Positions 47,674-60,462 of a stretch of DNA of 64,000 bases are shown in pieces (within the stretch, counting starts at the first letter, position 1; every line of letters starts with the position of its first letter). The DNA comes from Limnohabitans sp. Rim8 (GTDB lineage: Bacteria; Pseudomonadota; Gammaproteobacteria; Burkholderiales; Burkholderiaceae_C). The translations under genes were made by a program, and so were the position numbers. The stretch lies in contig NZ_CAMBNZ010000002.1 in NCBI RefSeq assembly GCF_945869175.1, positions 1 to 64,000 on the forward strand, written 5' to 3'. The notes beneath the pieces were generated by a model. The model did no database searches. It saw only the letters and a program-made list of their open reading frames with translations, and was not told the origin of the DNA.

Positions 47674-49896
47674 TTAAATTTTCATCTCGAGGCGAAGCTG
47701 GATGTTTTGCCAATTGCGGTCGGTGGTGCGGGCCGTCTCTTGCTGGACGCCCGTATTGAACGTGGTGGCGGTTTCGTAATCTCGGGGCACAAGGTTGCTG
47801 ATGGTCAGACGCAAGGCGGTCGCGGCCGAGAACCGCCATTGGCCATACACGTCCACCACGCGCTTGACGCCTTGGTAGGACCACTGCTCTTGGCTGCGTC
47901 GCGTGTCGTAGTCAGGGTTCCAGTTGACGTTGCCCCCCAGCGTCAGTGGCATGCCCCTCAAGCGGTAGTCACCCCCGAAGTTGGCAGTCATACTGGGCTG
48001 TTGGTCCAAACGGTTATCAGGTCCAGGCACCTCTTTCACCTTGGACCGGAAGAAACTGACGTTGCTGCGGATGTCCACTGGCCAAGCCGAGGACCAAGCT
48101 TGGTTCAAACGGAATTTGGCTTCCAGCTCCACACCTTGGGTGATGGCATCACCCACGTTTTGGGGACTGGACAACCAGCGCTGCTGGTTGGACCAGGACA
48201 CCGTCTGCAACTGGGTCTGGTAACGGATCAGGTCTTGAATATTGCGACGGAACACATTGGCGCTGAGCACACCTCCGCCTTGCAGATAGCGCTCAAATCC
48301 CAATTCAATGCCGGTGGCCAACTCGGGCCGCAGGTCGGGGTTGCCCACACGGTCGGGCTGGGTGGGCACGTTGCTGGGAAAGACATCCGGATGGTAATCG
48401 CGCGAGTAACGCAACGGCGCCACCATGTTGTACAGCGTCGGGGTCTTGTAACTGCGCGTCAGACTCATGCGCACTTGGTCGCGCTTGGCAGGATCAGGCT
48501 TCCACATCGCATGAAGCAATGGGGTCCACACCTGGCTTTGGTTGCTTTTAGCGGTGTCACTCACCTGCCCCTCAGTCAGGATGCTCTCGTACCGAACACC
48601 CGCATAGGCAGACCAATTCGGGTTGATCTTGAATTCGTCTTGGGTGTAAGCCGCCCATCGGGCTGTGCGAGCCTTCAAGTTGCCACTCTCGTCACCCGCA
48701 CCCGCACTCGCTTCCTCGACACGCCGCACCCCTTCGTGCTCCAGCCCGGTCACCCACTGGTGACCACTGTCCAGAACACGGGTCCACTTGGCATTCAGAC
48801 TGGCACTGCGGTCGGTGAAGCGTTGCTCATCCAATGCGTTGGACAAGAGTCCCGTGCTGGCAACAGCGGTCTGGGTGATCTGCTGGTCGTACTTGGCCTG
48901 ACCCAGTCCAAAGCGGACCTCCAATCGGTCATCGGCCGACAAACGCTGGCCCCATTGACCATTCAGGCGTGCGGCGGCGTATCGGCTCTCGTTGTCGGTC
49001 AAAGCGGTGTCGGTTATGGCTGCTGAGGAAAGCCGTCGTGCATCGATACGGCCTTGGGCGGCGTACTCGGAGTAAATCAAAAAAGGCGTCAAGGTCAGAG
49101 TTTTGCCCTGCTCGCCTTTCCATTGCAAGCGGGCGTTGGCGTGTACACCTTGCCGACGGCCCGCAAACTCGGCCATGCGGACTTGGTCATCGCGGTAATC
49201 CGAATCGATCTCGATCAAGCTTTGGTCGGCACGCTGGTTGTCCATGGCCGACAGCGTGAACGTGCCGCTCACGGGTGCCGTGCTCAGGTTGTGCACCCAG
49301 TTCAGCATATTCGAGTCTTGACCGTACTCTTGGCTGCGGGTGATTTTCAAATCGTCCGGGGTGGCTTTGCGGCCTTCGCGCAGCACGATGTTGATGGTGC
49401 CCGCGATCGCCCGGGCGCCGGTTTCGGCAGTGGGTGCGCGCAAAATTTCAATGCGTTCCACCTGCTCGGGCGTCAGCGAGTCGACGGAAAAACCCGGCGG
49501 CATGCGCTCCCCGTCCAGCAAAATTTGGGTATAGCCCCCACCCAAACCTCGCATGCGGATGGCTCCGCCTCGGCCAGGCGCGCCTTGTACCGTCACGCCC
49601 GGTAAACGCTTGAGCACATCGCCCAGTGTGGCATCGCCTTGTTTTTCGATCTCCTCACGGCCGATCACAATTTTGGAGGCCGTGGACTCTTGCCGCGCTT
49701 CGGTGTCATTGTTACGGGTGCTGCGGATGTCGATTTGTCCGAGATCGGTTGTCGACGGTGTTTGTGCCATGGCAAAGCCAGAGGTGCACAGCAAAAAGGC
49801 CGCAGAGGAGACAAAGCCAAGCGACAAAGCCGGTTCTTGGCCCATCAAAGACTGTTGGGAAAAAGAATGTGGGAGATGAGGAAAAGTATCGCGCAT
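47674..49896 (-). CDS. TonB-dependent receptor
   Basis: Plug domain EEIEKQGDATLGDVLKRLPGVTVQGAPGRGGAIRMRGLGGGYTQILLDGERMP; beta-barrel C-terminus. Confidence 0.92.
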   Translation of the reverse strand: MRDTFPHLPHSFSQQSLMGQEPALSLGFVSSAAFLLCTSGFAMAQTPSTTDLGQIDIRSTRNNDTEARQESTASKIVIGREEIEKQGDATLGDVLKRLPGVTVQGAPGRGGAIRMRGLGGGYTQILLDGERMPPGFSVDSLTPEQVERIEILRAPTAETGARAIAGTINIVLREGRKATPDDLKITRSQEYGQDSNMLNWVHNLSTAPVSGTFTLSAMDNQRADQSLIEIDSDYRDDQVRMAEFAGRRQGVHANARLQWKGEQGKTLTLTPFLIYSEYAAQGRIDARRLSSAAITDTALTDNESRYAAARLNGQWGQRLSADDRLEVRFGLGQAKYDQQITQTAVASTGLLSNALDEQRFTDRSASLNAKWTRVLDSGHQWVTGLEHEGVRRVEEASAGAGDESGNLKARTARWAAYTQDEFKINPNWSAYAGVRYESILTEGQVSDTAKSNQSQVWTPLLHAMWKPDPAKRDQVRMSLTRSYKTPTLYNMVAPLRYSRDYHPDVFPSNVPTQPDRVGNPDLRPELATGIELGFERYLQGGGVLSANVFRRNIQDLIRYQTQLQTVSWSNQQRWLSSPQNVGDAITQGVELEAKFRLNQAWSSAWPVDIRSNVSFFRSKVKEVPGPDNRLDQQPSMTANFGGDYRLRGMPLTLGGNVNWNPDYDTRRSQEQWSYQGVKRVVDVYGQWRFSAATALRLTISNLVPRDYETATTFNTGVQQETARTTDRNWQNIQLRLEMKI

Positions 49897-50011
49897 GGGG
49901 CGATTTTGACATCCTCACATGACATGCGTTTGAAGCCCCGCCAAAGACCGGGACCTGTGCCCCATCAAGCCCACCAGCATTCGTCCGGTGGGCAAACACC
50001 CCTGCATGCGA

Positions 50012-51463
50012 TCACTCGCCGGACTTGAACAAGGCCGCTACCTTGCGTTTGGGTTTGATGTTGGCCGAAATCGACGATCGAACCGTTTTGGGACCGCTGG
50101 GCTCCCAGCTGGGGGGCGCGTCGGTGGCCGCTGCCTCGTAAGGCTTTTGGAAGAAGGGATCGCGATTGATAGGCGCAGGGCGAAAGCCGCCGCGTCGCTC
50201 GTGAGGCACATCTAGCGCATCACGGGGGTCGTGCTCACGGCGACGGCCCTCAAAAGCGCGAGCACGCGGGCGGTCTTCGGCCCGATCACCCCACTTCTCA
50301 GGAGGCGGGCCTGCAGGCCGAGTGTCCAGCTGCAAGGTTTCCACTTCCAGCTTTTTCTTGATCAGCTTTTCGATATCGCCCACCAAACGCGTGTCCGAAG
50401 GGCTGACCAAGGTCACGGCCAGACCGGAAGCGCCGGCACGTCCCGTGCGGCCAATCCGGTGCACATAATCTTCGGCGTTGAAAGGCACGTCAAAGTTGAA
50501 CACCGCCGGCACGTCCTTGATGTCCAAGCCGCGCGCAGCCACATCGGTGCAGACCAGCAAATCGACTTCGCCTTGTTTGAAGGCTTCAAGCGCTTTCAAG
50601 CGTTCGTCCTGGCTCTTGTCGCCGTGCAAGGCCGCCGTGCGCAAACCCTCGCGTTCGAGTGAGCGGGCCAGACGGCCGCAGCCGAGTTTGCTGTTCACAA
50701 AGATGAACGCCTGCTTGATGCCCCGATCGTCCAGCACCTTGCGGATCACGCGACGCTTGTCGTCGTCTTGTGCGGCGTAAAACCGCTGCTCCACGGTCGA
50801 AGCCGTTTCGTTCGGACGCGCCACCTCGATGGTGATGGGGTTTTGCAAATAACTGCCTGCCAAGCGCTTGATCTCGGGCGAGAACGTCGCCGAAAACAAC
50901 AGCGTGGTGCGTTGTTTGGGCAAAAAGCTCAGGATGCGCTGCAAATCGGGCAAAAAGCCGATGTCCAGCATGCGGTCGGCTTCGTCGAGCACCACGTACT
51001 CGACCTGGTTCAAGACCGCGTTTTTGGCTTCGATGTGGTCCAGCAAACGGCCAGGTGTGGCCACCAGCACCTCGACACCTTTTTTCAGCTCCAAAGTCTG
51101 GGGCTTCATGTCCATGCCACCAAATACCACGGCGCTGCGCAGTTGGGTGTACTTGGCGTACATCTTGATTTGTTGGGCAACTTGGTCGGCCAACTCACGC
51201 GTGGGCAGCAGCACCAAGGCACGCACCGGATGGCGTGCGGGTGAAGTGGAAGGGTTTTCGTGTTTGAGCAGGCGCTGCAGCAAGGGCAGCGAAAACGCCG
51301 CCGTTTTCCCTGTGCCGGTCTGGGCTGCGCCCATCACGTCCTGGCCCGTCAACACCACCGGAATGGCTTGGGCCTGAATAGGGGTCATAGATTCGTAGCC
51401 CATTTCGGCCACGGCTCGTGCCAGCGTGGGCGCCAGCGATAAATTGGAAAAAGAGTCGGTCAT
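50012..51463 (-). CDS. DEAD-box RNA helicase (RhlE-like)
   Basis: AAQTGTGKTAAFSLPLLQRL, VLDEADRMLDIGF, HRIGRTGRAG; basic C-terminal tail. Confidence 0.93.
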   Translation of the reverse strand: MTDSFSNLSLAPTLARAVAEMGYESMTPIQAQAIPVVLTGQDVMGAAQTGTGKTAAFSLPLLQRLLKHENPSTSPARHPVRALVLLPTRELADQVAQQIKMYAKYTQLRSAVVFGGMDMKPQTLELKKGVEVLVATPGRLLDHIEAKNAVLNQVEYVVLDEADRMLDIGFLPDLQRILSFLPKQRTTLLFSATFSPEIKRLAGSYLQNPITIEVARPNETASTVEQRFYAAQDDDKRRVIRKVLDDRGIKQAFIFVNSKLGCGRLARSLEREGLRTAALHGDKSQDERLKALEAFKQGEVDLLVCTDVAARGLDIKDVPAVFNFDVPFNAEDYVHRIGRTGRAGASGLAVTLVSPSDTRLVGDIEKLIKKKLEVETLQLDTRPAGPPPEKWGDRAEDRPRARAFEGRRREHDPRDALDVPHERRGGFRPAPINRDPFFQKPYEAAATDAPPSWEPSGPKTVRSSISANIKPKRKVAALFKSGE

Positions 51464-51517
51464 TAACCCGCTATTGTCGCATTTTGGGGTGACAGGCCAA
51501 AAACCGGGTTTGGGACC

Positions 51518-52087
51518 TCAGGTTTTGGGCAATGTCACACCCACTTGGCCTTGGTACTTGCCGCCCCGGTCCTTGTAGCTGGTTTCACAGACTTCATCGC
51601 TCTCGAGGAACAGCACCTGGGCGCAGCCCTCACCGGCGTAAATTTTGGCGGGCAAGGGGGTGGTGTTGCTGAACTCCAGCGTCACGTAGCCTTCCCACTC
51701 AGGCTCAAAAGGCGTGACGTTGACGATGATGCCGCAACGGGCGTAGGTGCTTTTGCCCAGGCAAATGGTCAGCACATTGCGCGGAATGCGGAAATACTCC
51801 ACGGTGCGGGCCAGTGCGAAACTGTTGGGCGGGATGATGCAGACATCGCCTTCGATGTCCACAAAACTGCGCTCGTCGAAGTTTTTCGGGTCAACCACCG
51901 TGCTGTAGATGTTGGTGAACACCTTGAACTCGGGCGCACAGCGGATGTCGTAGCCATAACTGCTGGTGCCGTAGCTCACGATCTTTTGGCCAGCGGCGTT
52001 TTGCCGGACTTGGCCAGGCTCGAACGGCTCGATCATGCCGTGCTGCTCAGCCATGCGGCGGATCCATTTGTCGCTCTTGATGCTCAT
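51518..52087 (-). CDS. dcd: dCTP deaminase
   Basis: [95 protein letters not shown]. Confidence 0.97.
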   Translation of the reverse strand: MSIKSDKWIRRMAEQHGMIEPFEPGQVRQNAAGQKIVSYGTSSYGYDIRCAPEFKVFTNIYSTVVDPKNFDERSFVDIEGDVCIIPPNSFALARTVEYFRIPRNVLTICLGKSTYARCGIIVNVTPFEPEWEGYVTLEFSNTTPLPAKIYAGEGCAQVLFLESDEVCETSYKDRGGKYQGQVGVTLPKT

Positions 52088-52154
52088 GCTGTGCCTTTGT
52101 GTCAATCGCGCTATTTTAGGGTCTTGCCCGGACACTTTGGCCCAAGCGGACATC

Positions 52155-53264
52155 TCAACGGCTGATGCGGCCGACCACGCCCTGCACCAGGTAGTTCATG
52201 CCCAAAATCTGGGCATCGCTCAAGGCTTGGCCAGCAGGCGCAACCCCTTTGCCCTCGTTGTCGGTGATGGGCCCGACAAATGGCAAGAGCTTGCCCGTGC
52301 CTATGGCTTTTTGCTGGGTCAAGATCTCGTCCTGAACCGCTTTGGGCACTTTGGGGCCAAAGTCGCCCACGCGGATCATGCCGTCCTTGACGCCACCCCA
52401 GACCGTTCCCGATGTCCAACTCCCATTCATGGCGGCCTTCACGCGGGCCGAGTAGTAGTTACCCCACTGGTGCGTGACCGCGATGATCTGTGCATCCGGT
52501 CCGATTTTGCGCATGTCGGAGTGGTAGGCCACGGCCATCTTGCCGCGTTCTTGCGCGGCGGCCATCACCGCTGTGGAGCCGGTGTGAAAGGCGATCACGT
52601 CCACGTCTTGGTTGAACAAGGCCATGGCCGCTTCACGCTCTTTGGGTGGGTCAAACCAGGCGTTCAGCCAGACCACCTTCACAGTGGCTTTCGGGTTGAC
52701 CGAGCGCATGCCCAATGTGAAAGCGTTGATGCCTTGCAGTACCTCGGGAATCGGAAAGCCCGCCACATAACCGGCAACGTGGGTCTGTGTCATGCGTCCG
52801 GCCGCGATGCCGGCCAGATAGCGGCCTTCGTAATACCGGGCGTTTGAAGCCGCCACGTTGGCAGCCGTTTTGAAGCCCGTGACCGATTCAAACTTCACAT
52901 TCGGGAAGTCTTTGGCCACCTTGAGTGTGGGCTCCATGTAGCCAAAGCTGGGGGTGAAAATGATCTGATGGCCCTGCTGCGCCAAATCACGGATCACGCG
53001 TTCGGCATCAGCACCCTCCGCCACATCGGCCACCCAGGTGGTTTTTACTTGATCACCCAAAGCCTTCTCAACGGCCTTGCGGCCATCATCATGCTGTTTG
53101 GTCCAACCCGCCTCGGTGATGGGCGAGACATAGACAAAACCGGCCTTGATCGGCTCGTTCGCTTTTTTTGAAGTCGGGGTTGAAATTGGCGCAGACGTTT
53201 GAGCCTGGGCGATCGGAAGAAAAAAGCAGGCGGCCACGAGCGTGGCTGCGAGGTTTTTATACAT
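52155..53264 (-). CDS. BMP family (Med/basic membrane lipoprotein-like) ABC transporter substrate-binding protein, orphan
   Basis: [32 protein letters not shown]...[31 protein letters not shown]. Confidence 0.92.
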   Translation of the reverse strand: MYKNLAATLVAACFFLPIAQAQTSAPISTPTSKKANEPIKAGFVYVSPITEAGWTKQHDDGRKAVEKALGDQVKTTWVADVAEGADAERVIRDLAQQGHQIIFTPSFGYMEPTLKVAKDFPNVKFESVTGFKTAANVAASNARYYEGRYLAGIAAGRMTQTHVAGYVAGFPIPEVLQGINAFTLGMRSVNPKATVKVVWLNAWFDPPKEREAAMALFNQDVDVIAFHTGSTAVMAAAQERGKMAVAYHSDMRKIGPDAQIIAVTHQWGNYYSARVKAAMNGSWTSGTVWGGVKDGMIRVGDFGPKVPKAVQDEILTQQKAIGTGKLLPFVGPITDNEGKGVAPAGQALSDAQILGMNYLVQGVVGRISR

Positions 53265-53300
53265 GGTAGTCCTCTACATGGCCCCGGAAATTGAACACAA

Positions 53301-53327
53301 CAAAGCCCGCCGGGGCGGCGGGCTTAG
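53301..53327 (-). terminator. Rho-independent terminator downstream of add
   Basis: AAGCCCGCC-GGGGC-GGCGGGCTT hairpin. Confidence 0.65.
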
Positions 53328-53358
53328 GGAATAGATTTTATCAAGGGTGCCGCGGTTC

Positions 53359-55571
<2,213 letters not shown>

Positions 55572-55584
55572 AAGAAAAACCAAG

Positions 55585-56115
55585 ATGAAAGCTATTACGA
55601 CCAAGAAGTCCGGCCCTCCAGCCCGATCCGAGGGCTACCAAGCAGGCTTGGCCATGCGCAAAAAGGTGCTGGGGGATGACTATGTCGAGCGCTCATTTGC
55701 CAACGCCGATGACCTGAACATGCCTTTTCAGGAACTGGCCACCGAGTTCGCTTGGGGCAAAGTGTGGACTCGACCTGGATTGACCCTGAAAGAGCGCAGT
55801 TTGGCCACTTTGTCCATGTGCATCGCCTTGAACCGACCTGCAGAAATCAAGATTCACCTGCGGGGTGCTGTGCGCAACGGCGTGTCGCGGGAAGAGTTGA
55901 GGGAACTGATTTTGCACTCCTTCCTGTACTGCGGCGGTCCCGCGGCTTTGGACGCCTACAAGGCTGTTCGCGATGAGTTGCCTCTGATCGAAGCAGCGGA
56001 AAAAGAGGCCCAGAAACTGGCTCGCCCGGCCAAGGTCAAAGTTGTCAAACGTCCTGTGAATACCCCCGTTAAAGCCAAAGCCAAATCATCAGCCAAAGCC
56101 AAGGTCAAGGCTTGA
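55585..56115 (+). CDS. Carboxymuconolactone decarboxylase family protein with Lys/Ala-rich C-terminal tail
   Basis: TEFAWGKVWTRPGLTLKERSLATLSMCIALNRPAEIKIHLRGAVRNGVSREELRELILHSFLYCGGPAALDAY; tail KVVKRPVNTPVKAKAKSSAKAKVKA. Confidence 0.9.
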   Translation: MKAITTKKSGPPARSEGYQAGLAMRKKVLGDDYVERSFANADDLNMPFQELATEFAWGKVWTRPGLTLKERSLATLSMCIALNRPAEIKIHLRGAVRNGVSREELRELILHSFLYCGGPAALDAYKAVRDELPLIEAAEKEAQKLARPAKVKVVKRPVNTPVKAKAKSSAKAKVKA

Positions 56116-57058
56116 GCTGTTTCTTGCCACGGCCCTTGGCGGGCGCAATACCTGCCATGGCCGACAGGACCTCGGCAGTCGACGCCGTGTCTTCCATCGA
56201 CAGCCCCAAGGCCATGGCGCTGGTGTAAATCGCTGCGCAAGTTGAAAACAGTGGCGTCGGACAATCCACCGACTTGGCCATGTCGCCAATCACCTGCATG
56301 TCCTTTTGCCAAACCTCGACCTTCATGGTCGCCGGGCTGTACTGGCGCGTCAGCATCATGGGCATGCGCAACCGCATGACACCGGTGCCCAACACGGGGC
56401 TGTTGCCAAAGAGGTCAAGAACGTCCTGGGGGTTGAGCCCCATTTTTCGCGCCAAAGTCACCGACTCTGCATAAGCCACGTTGTAAATGGCCACGAGATG
56501 GTTGGCGGCAAACTTCATTTTGGTGCCGTTGCCGTAAGGCCCCACAAAAGACACCTTGTCGGTGAAGACCTGCAACACGGGCAGGACCTTGCGGTAGGCC
56601 GTTTCCTTGCCGCTGACAAAAAACGTCCAGGCCCGCTCTTTGATGCGCACCGCCGTACCGCTGATGGGTGCGTCCAAGGTGGTGATGCCCAATCGGCTCA
56701 AGGCCTGGGCACATGCGTCTTTGTCCTCTATGGGCAAAGTACTGGTCTCGATGACGATGGGCTTGTGTTGCCATTGCCCCTTGGGCACTGCGGCGATCGA
56801 TTCGGTGATTTGGGCCAACGCTTGCGAGGTGGACAAGGACACGATCACCACATCCGATCGACCGGCCACCTCCGCCGCACTCTTCAAACACAGGCCACCC
56901 GCACGCTGGAGGCGGGCCAGGGCCTTGGGCTCGATGTCCGAACCGCAAACCACATACCCTTGTTGCAGCAAAGCCTCGGCCATGGTGCCCCCCATGATGC
57001 CCAGCCCCACCAAGCCGACACGCGGCAAAACCGCCTTGCTTTTTCCACACGCGGCCAT
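56105..57058 (-). CDS. NAD(P)-dependent oxidoreductase (3-hydroxyisobutyrate dehydrogenase family)
   Basis: GLVGLGIMGGTMAEALLQQGYVV, TTLDAPISGTAV, GNGTKMKFAANHLVAIYNVAYAESV. Confidence 0.92.
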   Translation of the reverse strand: MAACGKSKAVLPRVGLVGLGIMGGTMAEALLQQGYVVCGSDIEPKALARLQRAGGLCLKSAAEVAGRSDVVIVSLSTSQALAQITESIAAVPKGQWQHKPIVIETSTLPIEDKDACAQALSRLGITTLDAPISGTAVRIKERAWTFFVSGKETAYRKVLPVLQVFTDKVSFVGPYGNGTKMKFAANHLVAIYNVAYAESVTLARKMGLNPQDVLDLFGNSPVLGTGVMRLRMPMMLTRQYSPATMKVEVWQKDMQVIGDMAKSVDCPTPLFSTCAAIYTSAMALGLSMEDTASTAEVLSAMAGIAPAKGRGKKQLKP

Positions 57059-57062
57059 GGCT

Positions 57063-57578
57063 TTAACCGGCCACCAGGCCAGCGGCCTGAATGCCTGCGA
57101 TGCAGATCAACTCGTCTTCGTCGCCAGTGCCACCACTGGCACCAGCAGCGCCCAGAATGAGGCCTTGCGCATCTTTGATGAGCACAGCCCCCGGTTGAGG
57201 CAAAAACTTGCCTTCGGCCGTCGCGGCCAAAGCCACGAAAAAGTTGGGATTGTCCTTGGCCCGTTCAGCCAATGCGCGGCTGGACGAGCCCATGCCCACA
57301 GCGCCCCAGGCTTTGCCCCGCGCAATGTCAAAGCGAAACATGCTGGCCCCGTCTTCACGCGCAAACGCGACCAATTGCCCGGAGGCATCCAAAACCACAA
57401 TGCCCATGGGTTTGTAATGGGCCGCGCGAGCCGCCGCGATGGCACCTTGCAAAATAAGTGAGGCTTGGTTCAAGGACAGAGGGTTCACGTCAAATTTTCC
57501 GATAGAAATAAAAGATAGATTCAGACTATCAGAATCACATTCAAAGCCTGTCTTCTGCTTGACAAAGGCCCGAAGCAA
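57063..57578 (-). CDS. GlcG/HbpS-like heme-binding family protein
   Basis: PMGIVVLDASGQLVAFAREDGASMFRFDIARGKAWGAVGMGSSSRAL; start uncertain (GTG near 57488 possible). Confidence 0.85.
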   Translation of the reverse strand: MLRAFVKQKTGFECDSDSLNLSFISIGKFDVNPLSLNQASLILQGAIAAARAAHYKPMGIVVLDASGQLVAFAREDGASMFRFDIARGKAWGAVGMGSSSRALAERAKDNPNFFVALAATAEGKFLPQPGAVLIKDAQGLILGAAGASGGTGDEDELICIAGIQAAGLVAG

Positions 57579-57617
57579 ACTGTCAGCGCGCCGCGCCTTC
57601 GGACACTGTGCGCCTTG

Positions 57618-58901
57618 TCAAACCAGCTTGTCCACGGCGCGTGAAAAACTGACCGTCTTTTGGCTGAAGGCCTCGTGCTGCTCCTCCACTTTGTCCAGCT
57701 CGTAAAGGTAATTGACCATCAGGCCGCCTGACTGTTGCAGCCCTTTTTTGGACAGGTCAGCGGCCCAATTGATCTGGTGCAGGGTCGCGCCATTGCTCAG
57801 GTGGAACTTGCCCACCGCATCGCCCCGGGCTTCGGGGGTCTTGTGCATCAGGTAAAGGGCGCACAGGCGCAAGATGGCGGTTTTTTCATCATCGGCACAG
57901 CGCTCGGGGTGCCAGCCGGTCTTCAGGCGATCGGCCCAGTTCATGCCACCCACCGACAGGGTTTTTTGGGCTTCATGCCATTTGCGGCGCTGCACCGCGC
58001 TGAGTTTATCTTCGGGCAAAGGCGCACCTGCGTCCAGCCATGCACTCCAACCGGGAATGGGTGACAAGGTGCAAAAGGTTTTCAGGAAGGGCATCTCCTC
58101 AATCAATTTTTGCGCCACACGCTTGATCAAAAAGTTGCCCAAGGACACGCCTTTGAGGCCGGGTTGGCAATTGCTGATGGAGTAAAAAATAGCGGCCTTG
58201 AAACTTTTGGGTTCGCCCACCGGGGTCTGTTTGTTGATCAGCCCCGCAATGTCTTTGGCGATGCCGGGCACCAAGGCCACCTCGACAAAAATCAAGGGTT
58301 CACCCGGCAGTTGTGGATGGAAGAATGCAAAACAGCGGCGGTCCGGTTGCAAGCGGCGGCGCAAGTCGTCCCAGCCATCGATGGCATGCACCGACTCGTG
58401 CTCAATGATTTTCTCAAGTAACTGGGCTGGCGAGTTCCAGGTGATTTGGTGCAACTCCAAAAAGCCGGGGTTGAACCATGAGCTGAGCAGGTGGTGCATG
58501 TCGGCATCTGTGGCCGCAAAAGCCGGGTGCTCTTTCAGATAGGTCAGCAAGGTCTGACGCATCTTCAAAATGATCGAGGTGCCCGCAGGCGCTCGGTTCA
58601 CGCGCCGCAGCAGCTCTTGACGGGGTGGCTCGACGGTCTGGCACAAATGAATCAGGCTGGCCTCGTTGCGTTCAGCGTTGTATTTGTTAGCGGCATCCAG
58701 AACCATGGCCGGGTCCGGGTTGAACTGGCTGGACAGGAAATGGAAAAATTCGATCTGGCTGCGCTTGTCCAGGTGCTCGTAGTGGTCGATCAGTTTCACG
58801 GCCATGCTCTGCGCATTGGCCTCTCCCCGAGCACTCAGCAGCTTTTTGGCACTCAGTTTGGCCGCATCGAGTTGCTTGTTTTGAATGAAGCGTTCCAGCA
58901 T
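57618..58901 (-). CDS. Malonyl-CoA decarboxylase
   Basis: NSPAQLLEKIIEHESVHAIDGWDDLRRRLQPDRRCFAFFHPQLPGEPLIFVEVALVPGIA, FYSISNCQPGLKGVSLGNFLIKRV, FCTLSPIPGW. Confidence 0.93.
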   Translation of the reverse strand: MLERFIQNKQLDAAKLSAKKLLSARGEANAQSMAVKLIDHYEHLDKRSQIEFFHFLSSQFNPDPAMVLDAANKYNAERNEASLIHLCQTVEPPRQELLRRVNRAPAGTSIILKMRQTLLTYLKEHPAFAATDADMHHLLSSWFNPGFLELHQITWNSPAQLLEKIIEHESVHAIDGWDDLRRRLQPDRRCFAFFHPQLPGEPLIFVEVALVPGIAKDIAGLINKQTPVGEPKSFKAAIFYSISNCQPGLKGVSLGNFLIKRVAQKLIEEMPFLKTFCTLSPIPGWSAWLDAGAPLPEDKLSAVQRRKWHEAQKTLSVGGMNWADRLKTGWHPERCADDEKTAILRLCALYLMHKTPEARGDAVGKFHLSNGATLHQINWAADLSKKGLQQSGGLMVNYLYELDKVEEQHEAFSQKTVSFSRAVDKLV

Positions 58902-59083
58902 AGGACTTATGGTGTCTCGGTATTTGGCTTGATTTGATTCCGTTAGAAATCACTCTCACAGCTTACACCTTACGCTGCATCAACGGCCTATTTTTGACGC
59001 CGAAGCACACAGATGACGTCAAATACCGACAGTAGAGCCATTTTTGTATTTAGCATATGCACATGGTGTACATCCCAAGATCT

Positions 59084-60310
59084 TCAACGGCTCTGAAAAT
59101 CGGCGCGCTCCATCCACCACGACACCGCGAACCCGGCCACCAAGCCCCAGAAAGCTGCACCGATGTTGAACAAGCCGATGTCGGCCACCGTGACCAGCAA
59201 ACTGACCAAGGCGCCCAAGGAAAATCGGCCCGCCCCAAATGAAGCCACAAACGCGCCCTGCAAAACGCGCAACATGGCCAGACCGCCCAGCACCATGATG
59301 AACTCTTTGGGTGCGGCCAACATCAAACCGGTGAAGGTGGGCGCCATGAGGCCAAACAACAAGGCCAGCACGCCGAACATCAAGGCCCCTGTGTAATGGC
59401 GAGGCTTGTCCCCTGAGGACGTGAGCAGGCCGTTGGTCGGCCCCGTCAGGCAGGTGCTGACGGCCCCAAACACGGCGCTGAGGGCTGCGCCCAAACCACA
59501 GGCCACAGCGATCATGTTGACCGGTGGCTCGTGTCCAGCGTTTTTAAGCACGGCGACACCCTGCCCGTTTTGCACCACCAAGACCGTGATGGCCAAGGGA
59601 ACCACCAGTTCCAACAACGCCGCCAAGGACCAAGCGGGCGTTTGAATGACCGGTTGTGCCAAAGTCAAGTGCCCCACGGCCGAAGCGTCGAGTCGGCCCG
59701 ACAGCGCCACGGCCAAAGCCCCCACCAACAACGCCCCGATAACAGGCGGCAGGCGCTTGCCCCAATCGGCCCGCGCCGACAACAACAAGAACACGGCCAC
59801 CATCGGCGCTGCGATGGCCGCATCGCTTTGCAGTGCCCGGACGATGTCCAGGCCAAATCGCAAGAACACCCCAGCCACCATGCCCATGACGATGGGCATG
59901 GGCAGTGCCGCCATGACCCGCTTGACCCAGCCGCTCAGGCCCAGCAACAAGACCAAGGCACTGGTCACATAAAAAGCACCAATCACCTCGGGAAAAGTCA
60001 GGTGCTGCAAAGCAGGCCCCACCAGCACGGTGCCGGGAATCGTCCAACCAAACGCCAGCGGCGTGGTGTAGCGCCAGCTCATGAGCAAGCTGACCAAGCC
60101 ATTGACAAAGAACACCCCAAACACCCAGGACGCCAGTTCTTGGGGTGACAAACCGCCACGCGTGCCCACCGACAAGATCACCGCCACGGGACCTGTGGCT
60201 GCAAAAATGAAGCCAATCAGCGCGTTGGCCGCATAGGTGCTGCCAAAGTCAACGCGAATTTGTCGCCAGCCCTTGGGGGTTGCGCTAGAGGTTTCCAGAT
60301 GGTTGAACAC
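59084..60310 (-). CDS. benE: Benzoate/H+ symporter BenE family transporter
   Basis: LSPQELASWVFGVFFVNGLVSLLMSWRYTTPLAFGWTIPGTVLVGPAL, MGMVAGVFLRFGLDIV. Confidence 0.92.
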   Translation of the reverse strand: MFNHLETSSATPKGWRQIRVDFGSTYAANALIGFIFAATGPVAVILSVGTRGGLSPQELASWVFGVFFVNGLVSLLMSWRYTTPLAFGWTIPGTVLVGPALQHLTFPEVIGAFYVTSALVLLLGLSGWVKRVMAALPMPIVMGMVAGVFLRFGLDIVRALQSDAAIAAPMVAVFLLLSARADWGKRLPPVIGALLVGALAVALSGRLDASAVGHLTLAQPVIQTPAWSLAALLELVVPLAITVLVVQNGQGVAVLKNAGHEPPVNMIAVACGLGAALSAVFGAVSTCLTGPTNGLLTSSGDKPRHYTGALMFGVLALLFGLMAPTFTGLMLAAPKEFIMVLGGLAMLRVLQGAFVASFGAGRFSLGALVSLLVTVADIGLFNIGAAFWGLVAGFAVSWWMERADFQSR

Positions 60311-60395
60311 AACTTGGCCTTTGAAAGGTGCGAGACAGCGTCCAGCGTATCAAATCGGCGCAGTTTAGCCGTCGCCAAGGGGCCAAGCGCGCATG

Positions 60396-60427
60396 AAAAA
60401 ACCGCCTGACTGGCGCCAGGCGGTTCT
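60396..60427 (-). terminator. Rho-independent terminator downstream of the BMP/nup-like operon start region
   Basis: Minus strand AACCGCCTG...CAGGCGGTTTTTTC. Confidence 0.75.
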
Positions 60428-60462
60428 GGTTTTCGGCCCACGGCCGGCATGGACCCGAGGGT

